From the NCBI GenBank assembly GCA_030268105.1, contig BSDZ01000026.1:27501-91500 (forward strand): a stretch of DNA of 64,000 nt, written 5' to 3'. This stretch comes from Volvox africanus. Its lineage: Eukaryota > Chlorophyta > Chlorophyceae > Chlamydomonadales > Volvocaceae. Made by a program: the position numbers and the translations under genes. Shown piece by piece: positions 51,745-62,300 of the stretch (position 1 is its first letter; each line of letters begins with the position of its first letter). Below the pieces are notes generated by a model, which made no database searches, was not told the origin of the DNA, and saw nothing but the letters and a program-made list of their open reading frames with translations.

Positions 51745-51915
51745 GTGTAGGATAGGGGGGTACATCACCCGTGGCCACTAACCTGGCAGTCCCTACCTTC
51801 CCCGGTGTTTCGGGGCACCCTAATCCAGTCTCCCATGCCGACTTCTCCGAAATCAGTGTTTTTCCCAGGTTTAGCACCCACCACCAGCATCCAGCGGAAT
51901 CTGCCGAATCAACTA
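51745..51915 (+). repeat. Dispersed repeat R2, copy 2
   Basis: Homologous to 30205-30400: TGTAGGATAGGGGGG, GGCCACTAACCTGGCAGTCC, GGTGTTTCGGGGC, TTCTCCGAAATCAGTG, CACCAGCATCCAGCGGAA. Preceded, like copy 1, by a TATATGTGT tract. Further GC-rich sequence to ~52270 may belong to the same element. Confidence 0.7.
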
Positions 51916-53369
51916 AGGCGTCAACTCCGCTACTGGTCAGCTCGCAGGTCACTTTAATTGGGGTCGTCACCGTCCATTGACATGGGGGCACCCGGCCCTT
52001 GACTTTAGGGTCTTTGGCCCGCTCTCAGTCGGGGTAGAACCTGGAACTCCAGGGGCATATTAGTCGTGCCATAACAGTCGTGCCTGAACACGTAAAATAT
52101 GTATGTTGGTTCCACTGGCGGCGGCTCAGGACCCTAATAGTTAATGAAAATACAAGGGCGCACAAGATTTTAAACCAGGGAAATGTCACACTAGCAGCCG
52201 ACCAAGCACGCACCGGGGGCCAAGAACACTTCCATGCAGGGCCCATCAAGCAACCAAACGAACAATCGTAACATGTTAGTTCGCAACGCTAGCCCTGTTA
52301 GCACGCCCTTGCCTCATCCCCTTCTCTGGGGACTACTGCTGCAAACACAAGTACATCATATGGTAAGTGGCGCCAAATTCATAAAGCATCCAAAACAATT
52401 CGGGATGCAACAATGGTATGACTCATATGACCTACGGCACACGTGGTCATAAGTAATATGTGCATCTCTCAGCACCCCGAAGGTGTTTTTGGCAAAATGT
52501 TACCAATATTCAATATTCATACCTGATCACCTGATTGAACTTGCCTGAAGTCTCCAGATCGTTTTGGCGGATTGTCTGTAACTGCTAGCCTAATGGGCTC
52601 TAATGTGTTGCGACGATCCTGAAATCGATTACATTGGCCGCATAGGCCGCACGCACATAAGGAGCAAGCCGATGACGATCCTCGAGAACCCCTATGGGCG
52701 ATGGATACCCAGGGTATGCGGGTGATGGCAATTGAATGCATGATGATGAAGACAGGGCCAGTAATAATTATAGTGCCTGAGCAAGGCATTCCTCCAGTAT
52801 GTAGGCGTATAGTGTACTAAAACACACATACATGCACACATTTATACACCAGCAAACGTCATGCGTAGTGCAAAATAAATGGACGCACTCAATTAGCAGA
52901 CTACCGACAGCCATAACAGGTCTTGTAGATGTGATAGCTTAGCTCAACACAGTGTGCATGAGCTCTTTATGCTCAGGTGAAATCTCCATTGATAGAGTCC
53001 TGTCCTCCCCGCCCTGCAGCGAACGTCCTTGGGCGCCCCTGGCACCCCGTAGGGCAGTTTGCGCCGACGGATTGGGTCTTTTGTCTTCCCGGCATTACTC
53101 CATCTTCGGCGATGGCATTCTCCCATTGTTACGTGTGCCCTGATGGCGCAGCGCCAGCCCAGGCATGTACGACAGCAAGGGTTCTCGGAAATCATGCGTT
53201 TCCTGATTGCCCCGAAACCGCACTCATAACTCCCTAAAGGTGATAATGTCTAGTGTACTAGAATTATATAACGATACCACGCATGACACGTAACCATATG
53301 AATGTCAAAATTGTCACGAGACGCATCCGCGATGCATGGGCCCTGACCATACACCGGTGACATCTTGTA

Positions 53370-53472
53370 GTAGTTGAGTCGCAGGGTCGCAAAGGCCTCT
53401 CGAGATGCTGGTAGGGTGCTTCTGCAACCTTATATTGTGCTGGTGTTTGGGCCGTACATGTACGATTACTGC
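53370..53472 (+). repeat. Dispersed repeat R3, copy 2
   Basis: Diverged copy of 12195-12300: GCAGGGTCGCAAAGGCCTCT, GAGATGCTGG, GCTTCTGCAACC, TATTGTGCTGGTGTTTGGGC, CGTACATGTACGATTACTGC. Same orientation; no coding potential. Confidence 0.6.
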
Positions 53473-56335
53473 ACATCTTGTGTGCACGGGCGCGTGTGGT
53501 ACATACAGTGAACTGAACATAATGCAAACAGTGAACTGAACATAATGCATGCAATCAACGCGAACCATTAGCCGATGTGTTCGGCATTTTCGTTCAAGTC
53601 GCCTCATAACAATATTTCTTCAACCCTCCTGCCGCATCCACACGCAACCTACTTCTACACATTATATCCAATAGTTTTGATGCCGTTCGTACCTAGCCAT
53701 ATATATGTGTATGTGTGCTGTTACCTGATTATATTTATGCTGATACATTGATAGAAAGGGACACATCCATTTAGGAACGAGGATATGTGGCCGCGCTGAA
53801 TAACGTTAATGATTGGAAGTCCACGGATGAGTTTTTGTATTGATGAGGACGTCACAGATAGAGGGACCGAGTGACAAGGTAGGTGGCCTAGCAAAACATC
53901 ATGAATCATAAGGTGACGTACAAGGCACTACATACAGTTCATTCAGTACAGTACATACAGTACAGTACACTACATACACTACACTACAGTACAGAACACT
54001 ACAGTACAGTACAGTACATACAGTACAGTACAGTACGGTAAGGTTCAGTATAGTTAAGTGTGTACAGTACGTACAACAACGGAATAATGCAGCAGTGCAA
54101 AACACGTACACACGGTAGGTACAGCGATTGAGTGATCCAGCCAGATACAAGATGACTTGGATGGAGTTAATAGAAATGCGCCATGCATCGCCTTCGTTCG
54201 TTCTTCCGACAAATAAAAGTATATATTAAGAGTTCGGCGCGACCTGGTTCGCCCGTAACGATCGATTGCCTGATGTTGGTGTAGCCACCTGCCGTGCACC
54301 CCTAATTTTCAGCACGATCAATGCGAGCACCAGCAAGAAACCGACTGGACCGAGACATATGTATATGATAGAAGTTATTGTGAGGCCCGTCGACGTTTGG
54401 CCCGACGACGGACTTGAATCTGTAAATCACAAATAATTAGGGAATTAGGAAAGGAAAGGATGTACGTCTTTTCAGAAAGATTGTTCAAGTGAAAACCTCA
54501 TTCGTCATTTGCACATACACGGCCGGCTGACCACCAACTCGGAATTTGTTTTTACCCCTTAAATTGTTAATAGTATGACACTACAATTATACTAATTTAT
54601 GTGTCAAGCTTTAGCATTTTGCCAAATAAAAATCAGTATTAATGTTGCTCCTACACTGTCCCTCCTTATTGAAGACACTTAATCAATGATGACTATTATA
54701 ATTACAAACTCATTACAGAGCTCGCTCATAAGGCCCGAACGAGCCAGGAGGCTCAAGGGACCACGAGCTTAAGCAAGAAACTTTGGTAAAAGGAAAACAA
54801 TATCAAACTTATATGGAAACGGTATGATAATTAAGCGACGGAAGAAAGATAATCACACGCTGATGACGATCCGTTGTAACTCTCAGTGCAGAGGAGAACC
54901 TGCCATGCTAGCTCGCACTACTACGGTAAGTAGTGATGCATACCTCCTGGAAATTTAGTGACGACGCTTCCCCATTTGTAGGTAAAATTTTTGCTTATTA
55001 AATCCTTGAGACGGCTATTAGCATCAATAGCATATGCCACCTGCAGACGTTGTTCGTTCGCAACACGAATAAACACAGTTTGGGTAAGCCACCTATTATA
55101 TTTATAAGGTGAAGGGTAAGCCAGGAAAGGTAGGGTTATAGTTGTACTCAGAAATTGCCAGTTTATTTCCCGGGCTATCTTGTTTTGGGTAATTTCATGT
55201 CTTGCTTTTGCACAAGCAACCTACCATATATGTACGAAAAGCTCAAAATTATAATGCCTAGTCTCATTTATAACGCCGGACAACAACCTGCCGCCACAAT
55301 CAACTGGTAAGGTCCTAAAAAGGTGCTGTGATATAGCGGCATGCTGTCCAAATAATCTTTCTTCTATCTAATTTTGAAGGTAGTTGGATGAACTTATGTC
55401 CAGCGTTATTATTAAAACCGCGAGATCACCTCGCTCCCAAAGCAAGTCCGGTTAAACAAGTAATCTCCCTTCTTTCCAATGCATTCATGCCTTGAAGGGT
55501 CCTGATGATGTTGCGTTATTTCAAAGCAAACGTGTCGCGAGCGAACGATAGGTAATGATCTTAAGCATTCTTATCATATTATTACTACAACAATCATACC
55601 CCCAGCCTGATGAAAGCATATCCTCTTTACAGAAGTGGCCACTCTTTTCATTACACCCGTACTTCGTTCAGCAAAGGTTTCAATCACTCGCGAGACTTTA
55701 GCGACAGATCCGTCGCTCGACATGCATTGCGACAAATACATGGGCAATATAATGTACATAGCGCGTGCCTGCGTACCTTGGGATCTGATTCTCCTGCTGC
55801 CAGCAAATTGGCGACGTACTTGGCTGTTGTGTACGTTGTTGTCCAATCCCTTTTGAGACTCGTTATGACCACACTCCGTAATGTAACCTTCCATAGACGA
55901 ATTTGATAACGGTAATGCATTTAAAATGTATTCCTCAAAACTTGTAAATGGGCAAATAAAAATCCAACATACAGTTAAGTCATTATTGAATTTTCGATTG
56001 TTAAAAGCTGATTTCGCCCGCCCCATGATGGGTCGGGTCATACCACCGTATGTGTATTGTTTACGCAAGGCAGGCAAGCGGATCAGTCGTTCAGCAATCC
56101 TAATACGAAGGTTCCGACAGTGGATGGATGGGTCTCCAACCCCATGATCTCAAGGTGATGCAAGGGCATGCACGAATTAATTTGTACTCACGGTGATTAC
56201 ACTATTTCAAACAAACAGAAATATCCAAACGATGAGTAGCGGCCCCAACCAGATGGACAATGTACAAGCGAGTGATGAGTGAGTGTGTGAGGGCCGTTCG
56301 CTTGCTCGTCCAGCAGCAGAGAGCTGTGCCTTGTC

Positions 56336-57053
56336 TCACTCTATCTTGGCAGTATATTTCTGGTATCGTGCCTGACCCGTGAGGTAAATAAATGCTCCAT
56401 ATTGCCAACTAAGCTTGCTAGGCAAAAACCTTAACACGAATGGATGAATGAATTATTATTTGTTTATATTAATAAATATATATATAAGTTAATATATTTA
56501 TGTATGTTAAAATTCTTACAAATAAATGTATATAATATAGTTATAATTACTTCTATATATAATTATATAAAATTTAATATATGTAATACTATTATTATAT
56601 AAGTAAATACGTTTAATTATTTTATATATTAATTTGTAAGAATATAAACACATATATTTATAGTTTGTACACGCACATTAAAAATTCTGGCGAGCTCAGA
56701 CTCCAAATCTCCATTCAAGCGGATATATATACTGCTTCCTGGTTCCAGATTATAACAGCTACAATAAAACGTCAGATTGCCTTCAACTGGGACATAATTG
56801 TATCCGTTTGAGCCTGTATGTGAGAAGGGGTCAATGCATCGGTGTGGACTTGAGATGATTTTGATTAGGTACGTTTTGGCAAACAGAGACTGCTGTAACA
56901 TGCAAGCTGTTTATATACAGGCACAGACCTAAACCTATTCAGTACGACAAAACACACGAGGCAGCAGCAGTTACCTGGATGCACTGTATTATATTGATGG
57001 CCGTGCATTGGATAATAGGTCGTTCTACCATTGGGACATGATACATTATACAT
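56336..57053 (-). CDS. Weak candidate small gene, 83 aa, Cys-containing
   Basis: Three minus-strand exons can be joined in frame with GT-AG borders: 56975-57053, 56677-56813 and 56336-56371, total 252 bases including ATG and TGA. Peptide pieces: MYNVSCPNGRTTYYPMHGHQ; GSNGYNYVPVEGNLTFYCSC; LEPGSSIYIRLNGDLESELA; ARYQKYTAKIE. It has the look of an extracellular Cys/Tyr-rich fragment, without a clear signal peptide. I recognise no family. The true 5' part may lie further right and be displaced by the retrotransposon that starts ~200 bp upstream. AT-rich surroundings make chance exons possible. Confidence 0.28.
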
Positions 57054-57249
57054 ACAAACTATCTTATATACACTTATATATACACATACATACATACATA
57101 CATACATACATACATAGACGTATGCTTAATACTAACGTATCACGTTAGTATACGTGACACGGCATGACAGTGTCACCGGTGGTCGTGCAAAATGACTTAG
57201 AACTTGCGCGCTAATGAGGCAGCAATCGTCTGTTCAAGTCTCACCTAGA
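57054..57249. other. Flank of the LINE with (CATA)n run
   Basis: Contains nine or so CATA tetramers (57080-57115) and a palindromic-looking ACTAACGTATCACGTTAGTA at ~57131-57150. No gene seen. The LINE boundary is placed just after by a composition change only. Confidence 0.4.
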
Positions 57250-57655
57250 GCATATAATTTTTTGGCTGAACTAGCGGCGACCGTCGCGCTCGCGGCGGCT
57301 TTCACTTCGGCGGCCTAACTCTGGTTTATAGCACGAACAGCCGCCTTTCTTCCTTGTGGATTGCCTTCTTTTACTCTATTTTCTACGGCAGAGTGAACGG
57401 CGATTATCGCGCCTGCTGCGACTTGGAGCATCCCGCTCATTCTTCCGACTCTTGGCCACCAACGGGAACAACCGCCACTCTTAGGGAATATCTTCTTCTG
57501 CTCTCCTTTAAACGGCGGAATTAGAGGCAACTCTTGCGCAGGCGGGGATTCGGAACCTCTCGCTATTCCCTCTTCTGGCCGTCATTGCAGACAGTCGCAA
57601 GTCGTTCTTCGGAAGATAAACTCCTTTGCTTCTCTATGCCATCTTAGCCTTCACC

Positions 57656-59308
57656 ATGATCGATATCAACCGCGCGCGGACCACCGCGCGAACAACAAAA
57701 TCCATTGGCCAGGAATCAGCTGCAGCCAACAGAGGCCCGTCCGCCCGGCCTCCGATGGCAAAACGCTTCGTTAACCTGGACCAAATTCAACGGGAATTAC
57801 CAGCAGGAACTCCCATCCTACTCGACCAAGAGACCTTGGCCATGGACATCCATTGGCCACCAGATTCTAACCCGGCAGACGTCCACGCCCAGCTTTTCGG
57901 GCCCCTCACGGATGCAGTCATTACCAAAGTGTACGAGGTTATGGTGGCCAACATGCCAGGCCTACCATGCAGCCTGCCAAAGATTGGCAGGCATCACCAG
58001 TACAAGCACCCCAATGGCAACGTGGTGCAAGAAATTACCATTCTTCTCCCGAAGGGTGGCAGGGCATGGCTCCTATCATCACCCGCAGTCGCCAGGGGAC
58101 ACCTGAGACTGGGGCAAGTCCACCTTCTCCCGAACAACCCACCCATCACCGTGGAGGTCCACATCAAAAACCTCCACAAGATGCAGCCAGCACTCTGGGA
58201 GATATCAGGGGTGCCTTCAAGCCTATCCCCGCAAGCTATCCCAAGCTTCCTAGCGCAAGCTTATTCATCAGAACGATCCTCCAGACCCATGGATGAGTTC
58301 CAAGACCTCAAACCCACGCGCATGGCTGACACATGGCGGGTTAAAATGGCACCGGGATCCCCCAGCCTCCCACCCCAGAGCCTGTTCAGCTTTGGACGAC
58401 CGGGGGGCTTTTTGAACCAGGGCATGCTGGTGGCTACTAGGCTCCGGTCAGTAGTAGAGGAGGCCCCGTTTCGTATGCCCTGCAAACCCCCTCCACGAAC
58501 GGAGCTCAATCGCCAGCGAGACCTCAAACGTCAACGCCTGCCAACCCACCAGCCAAATCCCCCAGCCCAGCCCACAGCCCGACTGAGAGGTCTGGACCCC
58601 TCGTCCAGCATGGCCAACACTGTGCCATCCTTTGCGGATGTTCTCAGGCAGCACCCACAGGGGCCCCCAAGGCAACCCACACCCAGCTCTCTGATGCCAC
58701 TCCCACCTGGGGCGCCCCAACCCATGGCCCCACCACCCAGGCTGCCGCCCCAAGCTATCATCGAAGCAGCCGCAACAGCAGCAATGGCCAGGGAAGCAGC
58801 AGCCAAAGCCGCTACAGCAGCATGCAAACCCAGAACCCTGACTAATACCACTGATGTAGTCACAGAATGTGCAGCCCAACCACCACCTCCCCAACCAGCA
58901 TCAAAGCCAGACAACCAGGGGGTGGTGAACGAGGTCAACGCACCAGCTGGACGCTCACTCTCCAGGGCCAGGGCACAAGAGCATACCTCAAACAGCCACG
59001 CCCTCACCAGAACCCAACAAAACAAAATTCGCAAGCAGCGACTGACCCACCTGCCAGAGGAGGTACGAGCCCAGCGGCACATGGCCCAAACAGAGAGGGC
59101 AAGGCAAGCCCGGAAGGCCAAACTAGCCTTGCAACGGAAGGAGAGGGAGTCAACGGTATCAGGTGGTATAACCAAGGAGGCACTCCGACCACGGCGGACA
59201 CCCACTCGGCGTCCCCGGCAAACCAAAAACAACCCCAACCCATCCCAGGACATGGACTGCGATGGGAAGGAGTATGACCCCCCCAACCGGGAAACCCAAG
59301 CCGAATAA
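57656..59308 (+). CDS. LINE ORF1 protein, putative RNA-binding
   Basis: 550 aa from ATG 57656 to TAA 59306-59308. ORF1 proteins of LINEs bind the element RNA and form the ribonucleoprotein with ORF2p. The first ~270 residues look folded (RFVNLDQIQRELPAGTPILL; VYEVMVANMPGLPC; ITILLPKGGRAWLL; VEVHIKNLHKMQPALWEI). The rest is Pro/Gln/Ala-rich, then strongly basic (KIRKQRLTHL; RQARKAKLALQRKERES; RPRRTPTRRPRQTK). No CCHC knuckle or classical RRM was recognised. The stop overlaps the ORF2 start in TAATG. An upstream in-frame extension exists, but 57656 is the first ATG. Confidence 0.85.
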   Translation: MIDINRARTTARTTKSIGQESAAANRGPSARPPMAKRFVNLDQIQRELPAGTPILLDQETLAMDIHWPPDSNPADVHAQLFGPLTDAVITKVYEVMVANMPGLPCSLPKIGRHHQYKHPNGNVVQEITILLPKGGRAWLLSSPAVARGHLRLGQVHLLPNNPPITVEVHIKNLHKMQPALWEISGVPSSLSPQAIPSFLAQAYSSERSSRPMDEFQDLKPTRMADTWRVKMAPGSPSLPPQSLFSFGRPGGFLNQGMLVATRLRSVVEEAPFRMPCKPPPRTELNRQRDLKRQRLPTHQPNPPAQPTARLRGLDPSSSMANTVPSFADVLRQHPQGPPRQPTPSSLMPLPPGAPQPMAPPPRLPPQAIIEAAATAAMAREAAAKAATAACKPRTLTNTTDVVTECAAQPPPPQPASKPDNQGVVNEVNAPAGRSLSRARAQEHTSNSHALTRTQQNKIRKQRLTHLPEEVRAQRHMAQTERARQARKAKLALQRKERESTVSGGITKEALRPRRTPTRRPRQTKNNPNPSQDMDCDGKEYDPPNRETQAE

Positions 59309-62300
59309 TGTCCAGAGGCAACAAGAGAAGTCAGCGGCAGGGAGCTATCTCAGGGCATCCACTGCGCATAGCCACGCACAATATGCGAGGGCTTCTGGCC
59401 TCTCATGGCAGTCGACTTCAGGCAGCGGTATGTCAATGGGCTGAGCAGCGGCTGGATATTGTATGTCTGCAGGAAACCCACCACACTACCCTCCAGCACC
59501 AATGCCTGTTTGAACGGGATCTTCGTTATGCCACCAAACAGATCCACACACAAAACTGGAAGATAGCAGCCTACTCTTGGTCTAACTCGACGCACACAGC
59601 AGGAGTGCTCATCCTCATCAGACAGGGGCTAGCTTCAGCTCTGGCACCTAAACTGGCAACACCCCAGCATACATGTACGAGAGGCCGTTTCACCGACTGT
59701 ATCCTCCACTGGGGGGGACACCGCCTGCACATCTGCAATATCTACCTCCCACCTGGCACTACCTCGATGGCTGCGGAAACCCGGCGACAACTCTTCGAGA
59801 ACGCCCTGGCTGCCACCACAACGCAAGCCATGGAGGACAATAGGGACACCACCCTTATCTGGGCAGGAGACTTCAACTTTGTGGAAAACCCAGAGTGGGA
59901 CTCGTCCGCAGGAAGAGATGGGCGTCAAGCAGATAGGCCTATCACTGAGATGCGGCAGCGGGCAGGCCCACAGATGGTAGATACCCACCGATACCTCCAC
60001 CCAAGGCGCCGTGACTTCACTCACCTGTACCATGCACCCACCCCAGGCGGTTCACGCCTAGATCGCATCTACATCAATGAAGCCAAGCTGCCGTACCTAT
60101 GCCATACAGCCATCTCCTTCCACACAGCCTCAGACCACCGTCTTGCCACACTTCATCTCCTACCTTGCAAAAATGAGGTCAAGGGCCCAGGCATCAAGCG
60201 TATACGCATGGCCTTCACTGACCATGAGGATTTGGCTACAAGCATGGCGGAGTGGATCCGGAACCAATGCCAAGAGGCACCCTCAGTCGAAGAAAATCCG
60301 GGCAACCTTATTGCTTGGTGGCCTGGTTTTAAACGCCGACTAACCTTCCTAGCACACCAACTCAACAAGGTAGCGCAACAGCGCAGACAGCAGCCAGGTG
60401 CTCATACCCAGGAGGCCTACCTTGGGGTCCAACAGGCCCAACAAGCCCTCGATACTATGCCGCACTCACCACACCTACTACAGCAGCTCATAGATGCCCA
60501 AGCAAGACTGGCTAGGGTGCATATTGAGGACAACGCCAGGGTGGCAAAAAAGACCCGGGTCCACTGGTTACACGCAGGAGAGCGTCCTGGCCCAGCTCTG
60601 ACAACCTTCCTGCAAACCCAAATCCAGGACCAGCAAACAGCCCCAGTGGCACTCCAGGCACACTCAGGCCGACTGGTCACAAATCCAGCACAGCTACCAC
60701 AGGTCGTAGCGGACTTTTGGGCAGGGGTATGCAGAGCCCCAGACTTCACCACTCCTGAAGATCGCCAGTCAGTGCTAACCCAGTTAGCAGCAGCCAACAT
60801 CCGACTCCCTGAGGAAGCTGACGAAGTGGCTGGGTCCCCGACCATTGCTGTGACTGAGCTGGGTTTCGCACTGAAGAAGAGCCAGCCAGGCAAAGCACCC
60901 GGATGGGATGGCATCCCAACGGATCTGTACCGCAAGTTCTGGCCAGAGATTGGCCATACCATGGCAGCCCTCTTCACGGCTATCGGCATAACAGGGCAGG
61001 TGCCAACAGGCTTTCTGGATGGTATCATTAAGGTGCTTTACAAGAAGGGAGACCCCAAACAGCCTGGTAACTACCGCCCTATCACACTGCTTTGCTCGGA
61101 CTACCGCTTGCTGGCCAAGGTGCTGGCAAATCGCCTAGGGCCAGCCCTGGGACGAATCATTAGCCCTGAGCAGTCAGCTTTTCTGCCCAAGAGGCTCATT
61201 GGGGCCAGTGTTCTCTTTCTACGCCATCTGCCTCATCTCTTACGGAAATTGAACCGCCAAGGTCTGCTGGCCTTCCTGGACTTCGCAAAAGCTTATGACA
61301 CAGTGGACCGCAACTTCCTGATGGGGGCAATGGAGGCGATGGGAGCAGGCCCACAGCTTTGCAGTTGGACCCGGATATTGCTTAGCAACACGCGGGCAAG
61401 AGCCATGGTGAACGGTTTCAAATCCAGGCTTGTTAAAATGGAAGCAGGGGTAAGACAGGGTTGCCCTCTAGCACCCCTGCTGTATCTCTTTGTTGCCCAG
61501 GCCTTGTTCAGCTGGCTAAAGAGCCAAGAGATAGGCCTCCGCCTATTGCCTTCAGATGAAGACAGGGTCACAGCCTGTCAGTTTGCTGATGATGCAGAAG
61601 TGGCCCTTGAAGGAGAGGAATCCGTGCCAGCCTTCCTTGAAGCCATGGATACTTTTGCCCGGGCATCAGGTCAACGCCTGAACCTGGATAAGATGGAAAT
61701 CCTACCCATAGGGGCTGTGGACGACCACCATCAGGGAAGCACAATAAATGGCCTGAAGGTGGTCACCACTGCGACAGCCCTTAACTTGCCAATGGACAAC
61801 CAACTGCAGCCGCCCCAACCAGACTGGCCGGAGACGCTAGCCCTGGCCTACACGAGGATGCAACGCCTAGCCCATTATCCGCTCTCTGCCTTTGGTCGGG
61901 CTGCAGCAGTCTCCAACTATTGCCTGCAAACAGTAACTTGGCATATGGAGCATGGTGGACCACCTCCAGATACCACTCTGACCTACATTGAACGCTTAGC
62001 TGCTCGCCTTGTAGATCGGAAACAGGGCCCAGAAGACCAGGGCCAGCGCTTCACTGGAGTACCTAGCAGACTCTTGGTGGGACACCCATCAACTGGTGGT
62101 TTTGGCCTACTGCCCCTCAGGCAACACATTCGGGCAAGACAAGCCATGTGGGCAGTGCGATTCATCCGAGGGGCCCTGATGGCCAGGAGAGAGAGAGAGA
62201 GGGTAATGCTTCTGGACACGGCGATGAATACGGTTGCTGAAGAAGAGGAAGAGCCAGTTACTAGTGGTAATGTTCGAAGCCTCCACCCCTGGATCCGGAC

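Larger units (their letters stand above)
50123..56335. other. AT-rich, repeat-bearing intergenic region
   Basis: About 6.2 kb downstream of metallopeptidase B. Holds copies of R1 (51258-51455), R2 (51745-51915) and R3 (53370-53472), a GTACAGTACA-rich tract at 53930-54070 and AT-rich sequence. Open stretches at 52977-53237 (ends with a Cys-containing FSHCYVCPDGAAPAQAC) and at 55574-56077 (open on both strands) have no consistent exon structure or recognised family. Confidence 0.5.

Noticed and set aside
55574..56077. 167-residue minus frame and overlapping + strand open frames
   Set aside because: Open on both strands, no recognised motif, no consistent exon borders; left as unassigned.
58531..59286. 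251-residue open frame opposite LINE ORF1
   Set aside because: Antisense of an intact LINE ORF1; no independent coding evidence.
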